NCBI RefSeq assembly: GCF_004684345.1
Contig: NZ_CP038469.1
Coordinates: 4,402,001 to 4,466,000 of the forward strand
Source: Citrobacter tructae
Lineage (GTDB): Bacteria > Pseudomonadota > Gammaproteobacteria > Enterobacterales > Enterobacteriaceae
Reading direction: 5' to 3'
DNA: 64,000 bases
The first letter of the stretch is position 1, and every line of letters begins with the position of its first letter. A program made the translations under genes and the position numbers. This document shows, in pieces, positions 1-8,345 of this stretch. Under the pieces are notes generated by a model, which had not been told where the DNA came from, ran no database searches, and saw nothing but the letters and a program-made list of their open reading frames with translations.

Positions 1-223
1 GCTAGGCTATATCCCTCCTCTTTACATGGCTACTGATGCTGAATTCGGGGTGGTCATAATTCAAACCGTAACCAACAATGAGATTATGTTCTCCTTACAC
101 GGGGTATACGTAACAACGGGCAAATGTGGTACATTTGCCCGCGTTGTCGCGGTATTCCCGCCTGCAGACGGAGAGTCGTCTGCGGAAGTTATGGGATGAT
201 GATGCCGTTTTTCAGGGGGCAGG
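1..223. other. Region upstream of ftsB with two hairpins, no supported gene
   Basis: No complete gene is visible. A minus-strand frame of about 30 codons ends at a stop at 2-4, but an in-frame stop lies just upstream of it, so it is at most a gene tail or chance. Two inverted repeats stand out: GGGCAAATGT/ACATTTGCCC around 118-140, and GCAGACG/CGTCTGC around 162-182. Neither is followed by a clear T run. The ygbE gene that precedes ftsB in E. coli is not recognisable here. Confidence 0.4.
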
Positions 224-535
224 ATGGGTAAACTAACGCTGCTGTTGCTGGCTTTATTGGTCTGGCTTCAGTATTCGCTGTGGTTCGGTAAGAACGGCAT
301 ACATGACTATAGCCGCGTCAACGATGATGTGGCTGCGCAGCAAGCTACAAATGCGAAACTTAAAGCGCGTAACGATCAGCTGTTCGCCGAAATTGACGAT
401 CTCAATGGCGGTCAGGAAGCGATTGAAGAGCGTGCTCGCAATGAACTCAGCATGACTAAGCCGGGCGAAACATTTTATCGTCTGGTGCCTGACGCGTCTA
501 AACGCGCGCAGACTGCAGGGCAAAACAATCGATAA
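224..535 (+). CDS. ftsB: Cell division protein FtsB
   Basis: Small bitopic divisome protein of 103 residues, the usual family length. A transmembrane segment at about residues 3-20 (LTLLLLALLVWLQYSLWF) is followed by a periplasmic heptad-rich coiled coil at roughly 30-70 that in the family pairs with FtsL. FtsB, FtsL and FtsQ form the subcomplex that activates septal peptidoglycan synthesis. The ATG follows a GGGGCAGG ribosome site. The gene lies 18 bp before ispD, the arrangement seen in E. coli, so the two are probably co-transcribed. Identification is by recognition of the whole protein and its synteny. Confidence 0.97.
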   Translation: MGKLTLLLLALLVWLQYSLWFGKNGIHDYSRVNDDVAAQQATNAKLKARNDQLFAEIDDLNGGQEAIEERARNELSMTKPGETFYRLVPDASKRAQTAGQNNR

Positions 536-553
536 ACCAGCCAAGGATTTAAC

Positions 554-1264
554 ATGGCAGCCACTTTATTGGACGTTTGCGCCGTGGTACCGGCTGCCGG
601 ATTTGGCCGCCGTATGCAATCGGAGTGTCCTAAGCAGTATCTCTCCATCGGCAATAAAACCATTCTTGAACACTCGGTTGCTGCGCTACTGGCGCATCCC
701 CGGGTGACGCATGTCGTCATTGCAATCAGCCCTGGCGACAGCCGCTTTGCTCAACTTCCACTTGCTGTGCACCCGCAAATCACCGTAGTGGATGGTGGTA
801 ATGAGCGTGCCGATTCGGTGCTGGCTGGTTTGCAAGCCGCCGGGAATGCCCGCTGGGTGCTGGTGCATGATGCCGCCAGGCCGTGCCTGCATCAGGATGA
901 TTTATCCCGATTGCTGGCAATAAGTGAAACCAGCCGTATTGGTGGGATCCTGGCAGCACCGGTGCGCGATACGATGAAACGCGCGGAGCCCGGCAAGACA
1001 GACATTGCCCATACGGTCGAACGCACCGATTTATGGCACGCATTGACGCCGCAGTTTTTCCCTCGCGAGCTGTTGCACGACTGCCTGACCCGGGCGCTCA
1101 ACGAAGGCGCGATCATTACCGATGAGGCCTCGGCGCTGGAATATTGCGGCTTTCACCCGCAGCTTGTCGAAGGACGCGCTGATAATATTAAAGTTACCCG
1201 TCCGGAAGATCTGGCACTTGCGGAATTTTATCTGACCCGAATAACCGAGACACAAAATCATTAA
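554..1264 (+). CDS. ispD: 2-C-methyl-D-erythritol 4-phosphate cytidylyltransferase
   Basis: Third step of the non-mevalonate isoprenoid pathway: couples CTP and MEP to give CDP-methylerythritol in the cytoplasm. The 236-residue protein has the nucleotidyltransferase signature PAAGFGRRM at residues 13-21, the conserved VLVHDAARP block near residue 100, and the IKVTRPEDLALAE motif close to the C-terminus. Length matches E. coli IspD. It is followed after about 50 bp by ispF, which catalyses a later step, and the ftsB-ispD-ispF-truD order is standard for enterobacteria. Confidence 0.98.
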   Translation: MAATLLDVCAVVPAAGFGRRMQSECPKQYLSIGNKTILEHSVAALLAHPRVTHVVIAISPGDSRFAQLPLAVHPQITVVDGGNERADSVLAGLQAAGNARWVLVHDAARPCLHQDDLSRLLAISETSRIGGILAAPVRDTMKRAEPGKTDIAHTVERTDLWHALTPQFFPRELLHDCLTRALNEGAIITDEASALEYCGFHPQLVEGRADNIKVTRPEDLALAEFYLTRITETQNH

Positions 1265-1315
1265 CGCTGCAAAGAGGCGGCTTTAAGGATGATGTGTATA
1301 TCAGGAGAATGCATA

Positions 1316-1795
1316 ATGCGAATTGGACACGGTTTTGACGTACACGCCTTTGGTGGCGTAGGGCCAATTATCATTGGTGGCGTGCGCATCCCGTACGAAA
1401 AGGGACTGTTGGCGCATTCTGATGGCGATGTCGCGTTACATGCGCTGACTGACGCGCTGCTGGGCGCGGCGGCGCTGGGCGATATCGGTAAACTGTTCCC
1501 GGACACTGACCCGGCATTTAAAGGCGCTGACAGCCGCGAATTATTACGTGAGGCCTGGCGGCGTATTCAGGCTAAAGGCTATACGCTTGGTAATGTGGAT
1601 GTCACTATTATTGCTCAGGCGCCGAAGATGCTGCCGCACATCCCACAAATGCGCGTGTTTATTGCCGAAGATCTCGGCTGTCATATGGATGATGTTAACG
1701 TTAAAGCCACCACCACGGAGAAACTCGGTTTTACCGGGCGTGGGGAAGGGATCGCCTGTGAAGCGGTGGCGTTACTCATAAAGGCAGCAAAATGA
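1316..1795 (+). CDS. ispF: 2-C-methyl-D-erythritol 2,4-cyclodiphosphate synthase
   Basis: Converts CDP-methylerythritol 2-phosphate to the cyclodiphosphate with release of CMP. The start at 1316 gives the family N-terminus MRIGHGFDVH, which carries metal ligands Asp8 and His10, and a 159-residue protein; a longer frame from 1289 is rejected because AGGAG at 1303-1307 is well placed for 1316. HSDGDV and the ATTTEKLGFTGRGEG block, both conserved in the homotrimer active site, are present. Its stop overlaps the truD start in an ATGA arrangement, which suggests translational coupling. Confidence 0.98.
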   Translation: MRIGHGFDVHAFGGVGPIIIGGVRIPYEKGLLAHSDGDVALHALTDALLGAAALGDIGKLFPDTDPAFKGADSRELLREAWRRIQAKGYTLGNVDVTIIAQAPKMLPHIPQMRVFIAEDLGCHMDDVNVKATTTEKLGFTGRGEGIACEAVALLIKAAK

Positions 1796-2841
1796 CAGAG
1801 TTTGACAATCTGACGTATCTCCACGGCAAACCGCAGGGTCGTGGGTTATTGAAAGCGAATCCTGAAGATTTTGTGGTGGTCGAAGATTTAGGCTTCGAGC
1901 CGGACGGCGAAGGTGAGCACGTTCTGGTACGCATCCTGAAGAACGGGTGTAACACTCGTTTTGTGGCGGATGCGCTGGCAAAATTTCTGAAAATTCATGC
2001 ACGTGAAGTCAGCTTCGCCGGGCAAAAAGATAAGCATGCGGTCACCGAACAGTGGCTGTGCGCGCGCGTACCGGGCAATGTCATGCCTGATTTAAGCAAA
2101 TTTGAGCTTGAAGGCTGTAAAGTACTGGAGTACGCCCGTCACAAGCGTAAGCTGCGTTTAGGTGCCCTGAAAGGTAACGACTTTACGTTGGTGCTGCGCG
2201 AAGTCAGCGCGCGCGAAGACGTTGAAGCGCGTTTGCAGGCCATTAGCGAGCGCGGCGTGCCGAACTATTTTGGCGCTCAACGTTTTGGCATTGGCGGCAG
2301 CAACCTGCAAGGCGCGTTGCGCTGGGCACAAAGCGATGCGCCGGTGCGCGATCGCAATAAACGCAGTTTTTGGTTGTCGGCAGCCCGCAGCGCGTTGTTT
2401 AATCAGATAGTCAGTGAACGATTGAAAAAAACAGACTTTAATCAAGTTGTTGACGGCGATGCGCTACAATTGTCTGGACGCGGAAGTTGGTTTGTTGCGA
2501 CACAGGAAGAGCAGGCTGAATTGCAGCGTCGCGTCGATGATAAAGAATTGATGATCACAGCGGCATTACCGGGCAGCGGTGAGTGGGGAACTCAGCGCGA
2601 TGCGCTGGCGTTTGAACAGGCCTCCATTGCCGAAGAAAGCGTGCTGCAGTCTTTATTATTGCGCGAGAAAGTAGACGCGTCGCGTCGCGCTATGCTGCTG
2701 TATCCACAACAATTAAGCTGGAACTGGTGGGATGACGTAACTGTTGAGTTACGCTTCTGGCTACCGGCAGGTAGCTTTGCCACCAGTGTAGTAAGGGAAC
2801 TTATTAACACAATGGGTGATTATGCGTATATTGCTGAGTAA
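1792..2841 (+). CDS. truD: tRNA pseudouridine(13) synthase TruD
   Basis: Makes pseudouridine 13 in tRNA-Glu. The 349-residue protein has the TruD-specific catalytic motif AGQKDKHA, with the catalytic aspartate at residue 80, and the family blocks NYFGAQRFG and RSALFNQIVSERL. The start overlaps the ispF stop by 4 bp, and the 3' end overlaps the surE start, so ispF-truD-surE-pcm reads as a tightly packed operon. Length and position agree with E. coli TruD. Confidence 0.98.
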   Translation: MTEFDNLTYLHGKPQGRGLLKANPEDFVVVEDLGFEPDGEGEHVLVRILKNGCNTRFVADALAKFLKIHAREVSFAGQKDKHAVTEQWLCARVPGNVMPDLSKFELEGCKVLEYARHKRKLRLGALKGNDFTLVLREVSAREDVEARLQAISERGVPNYFGAQRFGIGGSNLQGALRWAQSDAPVRDRNKRSFWLSAARSALFNQIVSERLKKTDFNQVVDGDALQLSGRGSWFVATQEEQAELQRRVDDKELMITAALPGSGEWGTQRDALAFEQASIAEESVLQSLLLREKVDASRRAMLLYPQQLSWNWWDDVTVELRFWLPAGSFATSVVRELINTMGDYAYIAE

Positions 2842-3583
2842 CGATGATGGGGTCCACGCACCTGGTATACAAACGCTGGCGAAAGCGCTGCGTGAGTTTG
2901 CTGACGTACAGGTGGTTGCCCCAGATCGTAACCGCAGTGGCGCGTCTAACTCGCTGACCCTGGAATCCTCGCTTCGCACCGTTACCTTTGAAAATGGCGA
3001 TATCGCCGTGCAAATGGGCACGCCTACTGACTGCGTCTATTTGGGTGTGAACGCTTTAATGCGCCCGCGTCCGGACATCGTGGTTTCCGGGATTAATGCA
3101 GGCCCTAATCTGGGCGATGATGTCATCTATTCCGGAACCGTTGCGGCGGCGATGGAAGGTCGTCACTTGGGCTTTCCCGCGCTGGCGGTTTCTCTTGATG
3201 GTCATAAACACTACGATACTGCTGCCGCGATAACCTGCCGTATTTTACGGGCGCTCAGCCGCGAACCGCTGCGCACCGGGCGTATTCTGAATATCAACGT
3301 ACCGGACTTGCCGCTGGATCAGATTAAAGGCATTCGTGTCACTCGCTGCGGTAGTCGTCATCCGGCGGATCAGGTGATCCCGCAGCAGGACCCGCGTGGT
3401 AATACGCTGTACTGGATTGGGCCACCGGGTGAAAAATGCGATGCCGGGCCGGATACGGACTTTGCTGCCGTCGATGAAGGCTATGTTTCTGTCACGCCAC
3501 TGCATGTCGATTTAACCGCATACGGCGCGCATCAGGTGGTTTCTGACTGGTTAAACAGCGTGGGAGTCGACACGCAATGGTAA
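2822..3583 (+). CDS. surE: 5'/3'-nucleotidase and polyphosphatase SurE
   Basis: Metal-dependent nucleotidase, survival protein E. The N-terminus MRILLSNDDGVHAPG supplies the metal ligands Asp8 and Asp9, and the SGINAGPNLG block supplies another metal-site residue. The start is set at ATG 2822, giving the usual 253 residues; a GTG six bases upstream also opens the frame but adds two residues not seen in the family. It overlaps truD at its 5' end and pcm at its 3' end, the conserved surE-pcm-nlpD-rpoS stationary-phase cluster. Confidence 0.98.
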   Translation: MRILLSNDDGVHAPGIQTLAKALREFADVQVVAPDRNRSGASNSLTLESSLRTVTFENGDIAVQMGTPTDCVYLGVNALMRPRPDIVVSGINAGPNLGDDVIYSGTVAAAMEGRHLGFPALAVSLDGHKHYDTAAAITCRILRALSREPLRTGRILNINVPDLPLDQIKGIRVTRCGSRHPADQVIPQQDPRGNTLYWIGPPGEKCDAGPDTDFAAVDEGYVSVTPLHVDLTAYGAHQVVSDWLNSVGVDTQW

Positions 3584-4203
3584 GCAGACGCGTACACACT
3601 CTTCTTGAACAATTACGTGCGCAGGGCATCAGAGATGAGCTTGTCCTGGATGCGCTCGCCGCCGTGCCGCGTGAAAAATTTATTGATGAGGCGTTTGAAC
3701 ATAAGGCCTGGGAAAATATTGCCCTGCCAATTGGCCAGGGGCAGACGATTTCTCAGCCTTATATGGTCGCGCGTATGACCGAGTTGCTTGAATTGACGCC
3801 GCAATCACGCGTGCTGGAAATTGGTACTGGCTCTGGCTACCAGACGGCGATTCTGGCGCATCTGGTGCAGCATGTGTGCTCCGTTGAGCGCATTAAAGGC
3901 TTGCAATGGCAGGCGCGTCGCCGCCTGAAGCAGCTTGATTTACATAATGTTTCAACCCGTCATGGTGATGGATGGCAAGGCTGGCAGGCGCGAGCCCCGT
4001 TTGACGCTATCATTGTTACGGCAGCGCCACCTGAGATCCCAACGGCATTAATGATGCAGTTGGATGAAGGCGGCATTCTCGTCTTACCCGTGGGCGATGA
4101 ACACCAGTATTTGAAACGGGTGCGTCGCCGGGGAGACGAATTTATTATCGATACCGTGGAAGCCGTACGCTTCGTTCCTTTAGTGAAAGGGGAATTAGCG
4201 TAG
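3577..4203 (+). CDS. pcm: Protein-L-isoaspartate O-methyltransferase
   Basis: Methylates abnormal L-isoaspartyl residues in aged proteins using S-adenosylmethionine. The 208-residue protein has the SAM-binding glycine motif VLEIGTGSGYQTA at about residues 79-91 and the preceding GQTISQPYMVA substrate block. The start overlaps the surE stop by 7 bp. A 118-bp gap without a clear terminator separates it from nlpD. Confidence 0.98.
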   Translation: MVSRRVHTLLEQLRAQGIRDELVLDALAAVPREKFIDEAFEHKAWENIALPIGQGQTISQPYMVARMTELLELTPQSRVLEIGTGSGYQTAILAHLVQHVCSVERIKGLQWQARRRLKQLDLHNVSTRHGDGWQGWQARAPFDAIIVTAAPPEIPTALMMQLDEGGILVLPVGDEHQYLKRVRRRGDEFIIDTVEAVRFVPLVKGELA

Positions 4204-4321
4204 ATACAGGTTCTGAATACCGGAGTTTTCCTGGATATTCTGGAACAGGTAAGCGTATTGTGACGATGCCTTGCACGGTGATTACGTCATGGGTTTTAAC
4301 CAATTTTTTCCTGGGGGATAA

Positions 4322-5446
4322 ATGAGCGCGGGAAGCCACAAATTTACCGTTCGCCGCATGGCGGCATTGTCACTGGTTTCATTATGGCTGGCAGGCTGTT
4401 CTAACACCTCGAATCCGCCAGCGCCGGTCAACTCTGTTGACGGCGGAGCATCAACGAACACTAATTCTGGCATGCTAATCACGCCTCCACCAAAAATGGG
4501 CACGACGGCGACACAGCAAACGCCGCAGATCCAACCGGTGCAGCGTCCGGTCACACAGCCAACACAAGTTCAGTCCGTTGCTGAACAGCCTGTGCAAACG
4601 GAAAATGGGCGCATTGTGTACAACCGTAAGTATGGGAACATTCCGAAAGGTAGCTACACGGGCGGCAGTACCTATACTGTTAAGAAAGGCGACACCCTTT
4701 TCTATATTGCCTGGATCACCGGGAACGATTTCCGTGACCTCGCACAACGCAATAACGTTCCGGCCCCGTATGGCCTGAATGTCGGTCAAACTCTGCAAGT
4801 GGGCAACGCGTCGGGTACACCGATTACCGGTGGTAATGCCATCACCCAGGCGGATGCAGCACAGCAAGGAGTTGTGACCAACCCTGCACAAAATTCCACC
4901 ATTGCTGTTGCTTCGAAACCAACAATTACGTATTCTGAGGATTCAGGTGAACAAAGTGCTAATAAAATGTTGCCGAACAACAAGCCTGCTGGGACAGTTG
5001 TCACAGCACCTGTAACGGCTCCAGCAGTTAGCGCAACCGAATCGACTGCAAGCTCCACGTCTACCAGCTCGCCAATCTCCACCTGGCGTTGGCCGACTGA
5101 CGGCAAAGTGATCGAAAACTTCGCGGCTACCGAAGGTGGCAATAAAGGGATCGACATTGCAGGCAGTAAGGGACAGGCTATTGTCGCGACCGCAGATGGA
5201 CGCGTCGTGTATGCCGGTAACGCACTGCGTGGTTACGGTAATCTTATTATCATCAAACACAACGATGATTACCTGAGTGCCTACGCCCATAACGATACAA
5301 TGCTGGTCCGGGAACAACAAGAAATCAAGGCGGGGCAGAAAATAGCTACCATGGGTAGCACCGGAACCAGTTCTACACGCTTGCATTTTGAAATTCGTTA
5401 CAAGGGGAAATCCGTAAACCCGCTGCGCTATTTACCGCAGCGATAA
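4322..5446 (+). CDS. nlpD: Murein hydrolase activator lipoprotein NlpD
   Basis: Outer-membrane lipoprotein that activates the amidase AmiC during cell separation. The signal sequence ends in lipobox LAGC with Cys26 as the lipidation site. A low-complexity Pro/Gln/Thr linker follows, then a LysM domain (YTVKKGDTLFYIAW) at about residues 118-162 and a C-terminal LytM/M23 domain. In the M23 domain the metal-binding His of the first motif is replaced (GNKGIDIAG) and the last motif reads RLHFE, so it is catalytically degenerate, as known for this family. In E. coli the main rpoS promoter lies inside nlpD; I could not place it here with certainty. Confidence 0.97.
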   Translation: MSAGSHKFTVRRMAALSLVSLWLAGCSNTSNPPAPVNSVDGGASTNTNSGMLITPPPKMGTTATQQTPQIQPVQRPVTQPTQVQSVAEQPVQTENGRIVYNRKYGNIPKGSYTGGSTYTVKKGDTLFYIAWITGNDFRDLAQRNNVPAPYGLNVGQTLQVGNASGTPITGGNAITQADAAQQGVVTNPAQNSTIAVASKPTITYSEDSGEQSANKMLPNNKPAGTVVTAPVTAPAVSATESTASSTSTSSPISTWRWPTDGKVIENFAATEGGNKGIDIAGSKGQAIVATADGRVVYAGNALRGYGNLIIIKHNDDYLSAYAHNDTMLVREQQEIKAGQKIATMGSTGTSSTRLHFEIRYKGKSVNPLRYLPQR

Positions 5447-5508
5447 TTCGGCGGAACCAGGCTTTCACGTGCTAGTTCCGTTTAGGGATCACGGGTAGGA
5501 GCCACCTT

Positions 5509-6501
5509 ATGAGTCAGAATACGCTGAAAGTTCATGATTTAAATGAAGACGCGGAATTTGATGAGAACGGAGTAGAGGCTTTTGATGAAAAAGCCTTGAG
5601 TGAAGAGGAACCCAGTGATAACGACCTGGCTGAAGAGGAGCTGTTATCGCAAGGGGCCACACAGCGTGTGTTGGACGCGACTCAGCTTTACCTTGGTGAG
5701 ATTGGTTATTCACCACTGTTAACAGCCGAAGAAGAAGTTTATTTCGCGCGTCGCGCACTGCGTGGAGATGTTGCCTCTCGCCGCCGCATGATTGAAAGTA
5801 ACCTGCGTCTGGTGGTGAAAATAGCCCGTCGTTATGGCAATCGTGGTCTGGCTTTGCTGGATCTGATTGAAGAGGGCAATCTGGGGCTTATCCGTGCCGT
5901 CGAGAAGTTTGACCCGGAACGCGGGTTCCGCTTCTCAACATACGCAACCTGGTGGATCCGCCAGACGATCGAACGGGCGATTATGAACCAAACCCGTACG
6001 ATCCGACTGCCGATCCACATTGTAAAAGAGCTGAACGTCTATTTGCGTACCGCGCGTGAGTTGTCGCATAAACTGGACCACGAACCGAGCGCAGAAGAGA
6101 TTGCTGAACAACTGGATAAACCGGTTGATGACGTCAGCCGTATGCTCCGACTCAACGAGCGCATTACCTCGGTAGACACCCCGCTGGGTGGCGATTCCGA
6201 AAAAGCGTTGCTGGATATTCTGGCCGATGAAAAGGAAAACGGTCCGGAAGACACCACGCAAGACGATGATATGAAACAGAGCATCGTCAAATGGCTGTTC
6301 GAACTGAACGCCAAACAGCGTGAAGTGCTGGCACGTCGTTTTGGTCTGCTGGGGTATGAAGCTGCGACACTGGAAGATGTGGGCCGTGAAATTGGTCTCA
6401 CCCGTGAACGTGTTCGCCAGATTCAGGTTGAAGGTCTGCGTCGTCTGCGTGAAATCCTGCAGACACAGGGGCTGAATATCGAAGCGCTGTTCCGCGAGTA
6501 G
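5509..6501 (+). CDS. rpoS: RNA polymerase sigma factor RpoS (sigma-38)
   Basis: Master sigma factor of the general stress and stationary-phase response. It has 330 residues, the full E. coli length, with region 1.2 ([15 protein letters not shown]), region 2 ([29 protein letters not shown], of which [12 protein letters not shown] is the -10 recognition helix) and region 4 with its HTH ([20 protein letters not shown]). The ATG follows a TAGGAG ribosome site. The frame is intact, with no premature stop such as is often found in laboratory-passaged isolates. A terminator follows directly, insulating it from the accessory interval. Confidence 0.98.
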
Positions 6502-6515
6502 TCTGTTAGTTTGTG

Positions 6516-6550
6516 AAAATGCCGATCGTTTTACGCGAACGGCATTTTTT
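6516..6550 (+). terminator. Rho-independent terminator after rpoS
   Basis: Inverted repeat AAAATGCCG...CGGCATTTTTT with a run of six T, starting 15 bp after the rpoS stop. It could also serve the convergent minus-strand gene ending at 6569. Confidence 0.85.
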
Positions 6551-6568
6551 ATTGGCCAGTGACCGGTA

Positions 6569-6940
6569 TTAATACTTCCCGCTTTCGTTTAACAACTTAT
6601 TATTCATTTCGGCTCTTAGATCCTCGCTCTTGAGATCGTCTTTCAGCATACCTATGCCATTATTGGGCGCGAGTTTGAAATGTTTTAAGTCCTTGTCGCC
6701 ATAATTTTTACGGGAATCAGCTACGCCACCAGGTGTTGAGCTTGTACCTCCGGCTGATGTGCTTGTGCTGCCAGAAACCAATTTGCAAGTGATAATACCA
6801 TTCTCTGTTTTACAATTACTATTTTGATCAAATTCCAATTCGACTGGTGATTTTTCATCAGCAAATGTAATACCAGAAAAAATAAATATAAAAAACAGAT
6901 AAGGCAATTTGCAAAAATTATGATATCTGTATCGTTTCAT
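6569..6940 (-). CDS. Uncharacterised secreted protein, distal gene of a two-gene cassette
   Basis: I do not recognise this 123-residue protein. It opens with a typical Sec signal peptide (basic MKRYRYHNFCK, hydrophobic core LPYLFFIFIF, cleavage likely after SGITFA). The mature part is short and hydrophilic, with two close cysteines (NCKTENGIITC) that could form a disulfide, then a Ser/Thr/Gly-rich linker and a charged C-terminus. Its start shares one base with the stop of the upstream membrane-protein gene (TGATG), so the two are translationally coupled. Base composition is more AT-rich than the flanking rpoS and mutS genes, suggesting acquisition by transfer. Confidence 0.75.
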   Translation of the reverse strand: MKRYRYHNFCKLPYLFFIFIFSGITFADEKSPVELEFDQNSNCKTENGIITCKLVSGSTSTSAGGTSSTPGGVADSRKNYGDKDLKHFKLAPNNGIGMLKDDLKSEDLRAEMNNKLLNESGKY

Positions 6941-7578
6941 CAGTTATCCTTAAAACTGCTATTGATGGATTGCGTAAAACATTGATCTTTCGGGAGGGTA
7001 GTTTGTTTACTACATTGCTGATAAATATGTAATACGTTATTTTTTATTTGGCTGATGTTTGATGGTGCGCCAGAACCATAGCCCGGAATACCGGGGGTTT
7101 GATATTTATTGTCGATACTTCCTGGGATAATGATCATAATTGCACCAAATAAAAAAATGATTATTCCACCGGACCCACTTTTTATATTGAATGTTAACCC
7201 CATAAAATTACCGTTAATGTCATTCTGATTTTTGGTTTCAATGCCAAGAAATAACATCATGACTCCAACGCTTAATACTGCATATCCTATATACATAGAG
7301 GCTATTTTCATGGTTTGCTTGTGTATGAATATCTTATGAGCCTGCTTCTCCATGTAGATAATTGAAATAATTCCATAGTCGTAAGGGTTTTTCATCATGT
7401 TCTTGAGTTCGTTAAGTTCTTTAATAGGGAGTTGCTGCTGACTCATTTCTTTAAATTGATTTGAGGTTTGATATAAATTGTAAGCAGAGGCGCCTAGCAT
7501 AAAAACAGGAAAGACTACTCCGGCAAAAACGAAAACGAGCATTTTTATAAGGGGTAAACCACTGCGTTTGAGTTTCAT
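6940..7578 (-). CDS. Uncharacterised inner-membrane protein, proximal gene of a two-gene cassette
   Basis: Unrecognised 212-residue protein. The start at 7578 is chosen because AGGAGG lies about 5 bp upstream; a frame running 36 codons further has no such site. Three hydrophobic segments are visible: about residues 9-29, 90-112 and 135-156. Between the first and second is a polar stretch, and after the third a C-terminal tail of about 55 residues with a Cys pair (CSKQTTLPKDQC) compatible with a periplasmic disulfide. It is coupled to the secreted-protein gene downstream. The two may act as partners, but no function can be assigned from sequence. Confidence 0.75.
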   Translation of the reverse strand: MKLKRSGLPLIKMLVFVFAGVVFPVFMLGASAYNLYQTSNQFKEMSQQQLPIKELNELKNMMKNPYDYGIISIIYMEKQAHKIFIHKQTMKIASMYIGYAVLSVGVMMLFLGIETKNQNDINGNFMGLTFNIKSGSGGIIIFLFGAIMIIIPGSIDNKYQTPGIPGYGSGAPSNISQIKNNVLHIYQQCSKQTTLPKDQCFTQSINSSFKDN

Positions 7579-7731
7579 CTGGAGCCTCCTAATGAAGGAG
7601 ATATTTATACAAGATATAGAAGCATACACTGAGCTAAGCCGTACTAAAAAAGTATGGTTTATTGAAAATGAAGTATTATGCAGCATCGTTAACGAGTGCT
7701 GAATAATACAGAGTGTTCTGGTTACTGAATA

Positions 7732-7933
7732 TTATCTTATCATCTTACGCATAAACTGGGTAAACAGTGCGCGCTCTTCCTCGTTAGGACGTCCTAAAAA
7801 TTCATCATCTATGTTGTTACCTGGCGGCACAGCGGTAGCCAGCAGCTTTCGCCTTCTGCGGTCAGATAAACAAAACGGCGGCTTTTATCCATCGGATCGT
7901 TTTCACGCCTCACCAGACCTCGTTTTTCCATAA
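7732..7933 (-). pseudogene. hosA: Remnant of MarR-family regulator hosA
   Basis: The minus strand encodes MEKRGLVRRENDPMDKSRR, FVYLTAEGE and, after a frameshift and stop near 7810, DDEFLGRPNEEERALF and FMRKMIR. These match the wing and C-terminal third of HosA, the MarR-type regulator that in E. coli and Salmonella sits beside the hydroxyarylate decarboxylase genes between rpoS and mutS. The N-terminal two thirds, with the recognition helix, are gone. The intact end of the remnant abuts the decarboxylase subunit C tail at about 7933, marking a deletion junction. Confidence 0.8.
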
Positions 7934-8005
7934 CCGGTGGTGGATTTGCCCGAAACCAATGCCTGGGCTGAGAAACGGACCGCCATGCTGGCCAACCGTA
8001 AATAA
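7934..8005 (+). pseudogene. C-terminal scrap of hydroxyarylate decarboxylase subunit C (UbiD-like)
   Basis: An open stretch of 23 codons ending ...AWAEKRTAMLANRK-stop lies just before the subunit D gene, with a TAAGGAG ribosome site for D overlapping the stop. From recall this matches the end of the UbiD-like subunit C encoded upstream of subunit D in intact operons. Everything upstream, including the UbiX-like subunit B gene, is missing and replaced by hosA sequence on the other strand. Confidence 0.65.
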
Positions 8006-8015
8006 GGAGTAGCAG

Positions 8016-8252
8016 ATGATTTGTCCACGTTGTGCCGATGAACAGATTGAAGTAATGGCTAAGTCGCCAGTGAAAGATGTGTGGACGGTATATCAGTGTC
8101 AGCACTGCCTGTACACCTGGCGTAATACCGAACCGCTCCGTCGCACCAGCCACGAACATTATCCGCAGGCGTTCCGTATGACGCAGAAAGATATTGATGA
8201 CGCGCCAATAGTGCCGAGCATTCCACCGCTGTTGGCAGAAGATAAGCGTTAA
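8016..8252 (+). CDS. Orphan hydroxyarylic acid decarboxylase subunit D
   Basis: Complete 78-residue protein with two Cys pairs (CPRCADE and CQHCLYTW) that resemble a small zinc ribbon. It matches the D subunit of the BsdBCD/EcdBCD type non-oxidative hydroxyarylate decarboxylases. The family role is accessory to the UbiD-type catalytic subunit C, with subunit B supplying the prenylated flavin. Both B and C are absent here apart from the last codons of C, and the promoter of the ancestral operon has been deleted. The gene is therefore intact in sequence but probably without function unless partners are encoded elsewhere. Confidence 0.85.
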   Translation: MICPRCADEQIEVMAKSPVKDVWTVYQCQHCLYTWRNTEPLRRTSHEHYPQAFRMTQKDIDDAPIVPSIPPLLAEDKR

Positions 8253-8253
8253 T

Positions 8254-8337
8254 AAAAAATGCCGGGTGGCGGCTGCGCCTAACCCGGCATACATGCTCTG
8301 TATTGCGTAGGCCTGATAAGCGTAGCGGCATCAGGCT
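8254..8337. repeat. REP/BIME-type palindromic element
   Basis: Two imperfect palindromes of the enterobacterial REP type: ATGCCGGGTGGCGG...AACCCGGCAT at about 8261-8291, and GCCTGATAAGC...GCATCAGGC at about 8311-8337. They lie between the convergent subunit D gene and mutS and probably act as transcription or mRNA-stability boundaries for both. Confidence 0.8.
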
Positions 8338-8345
8338 TTGACGCA

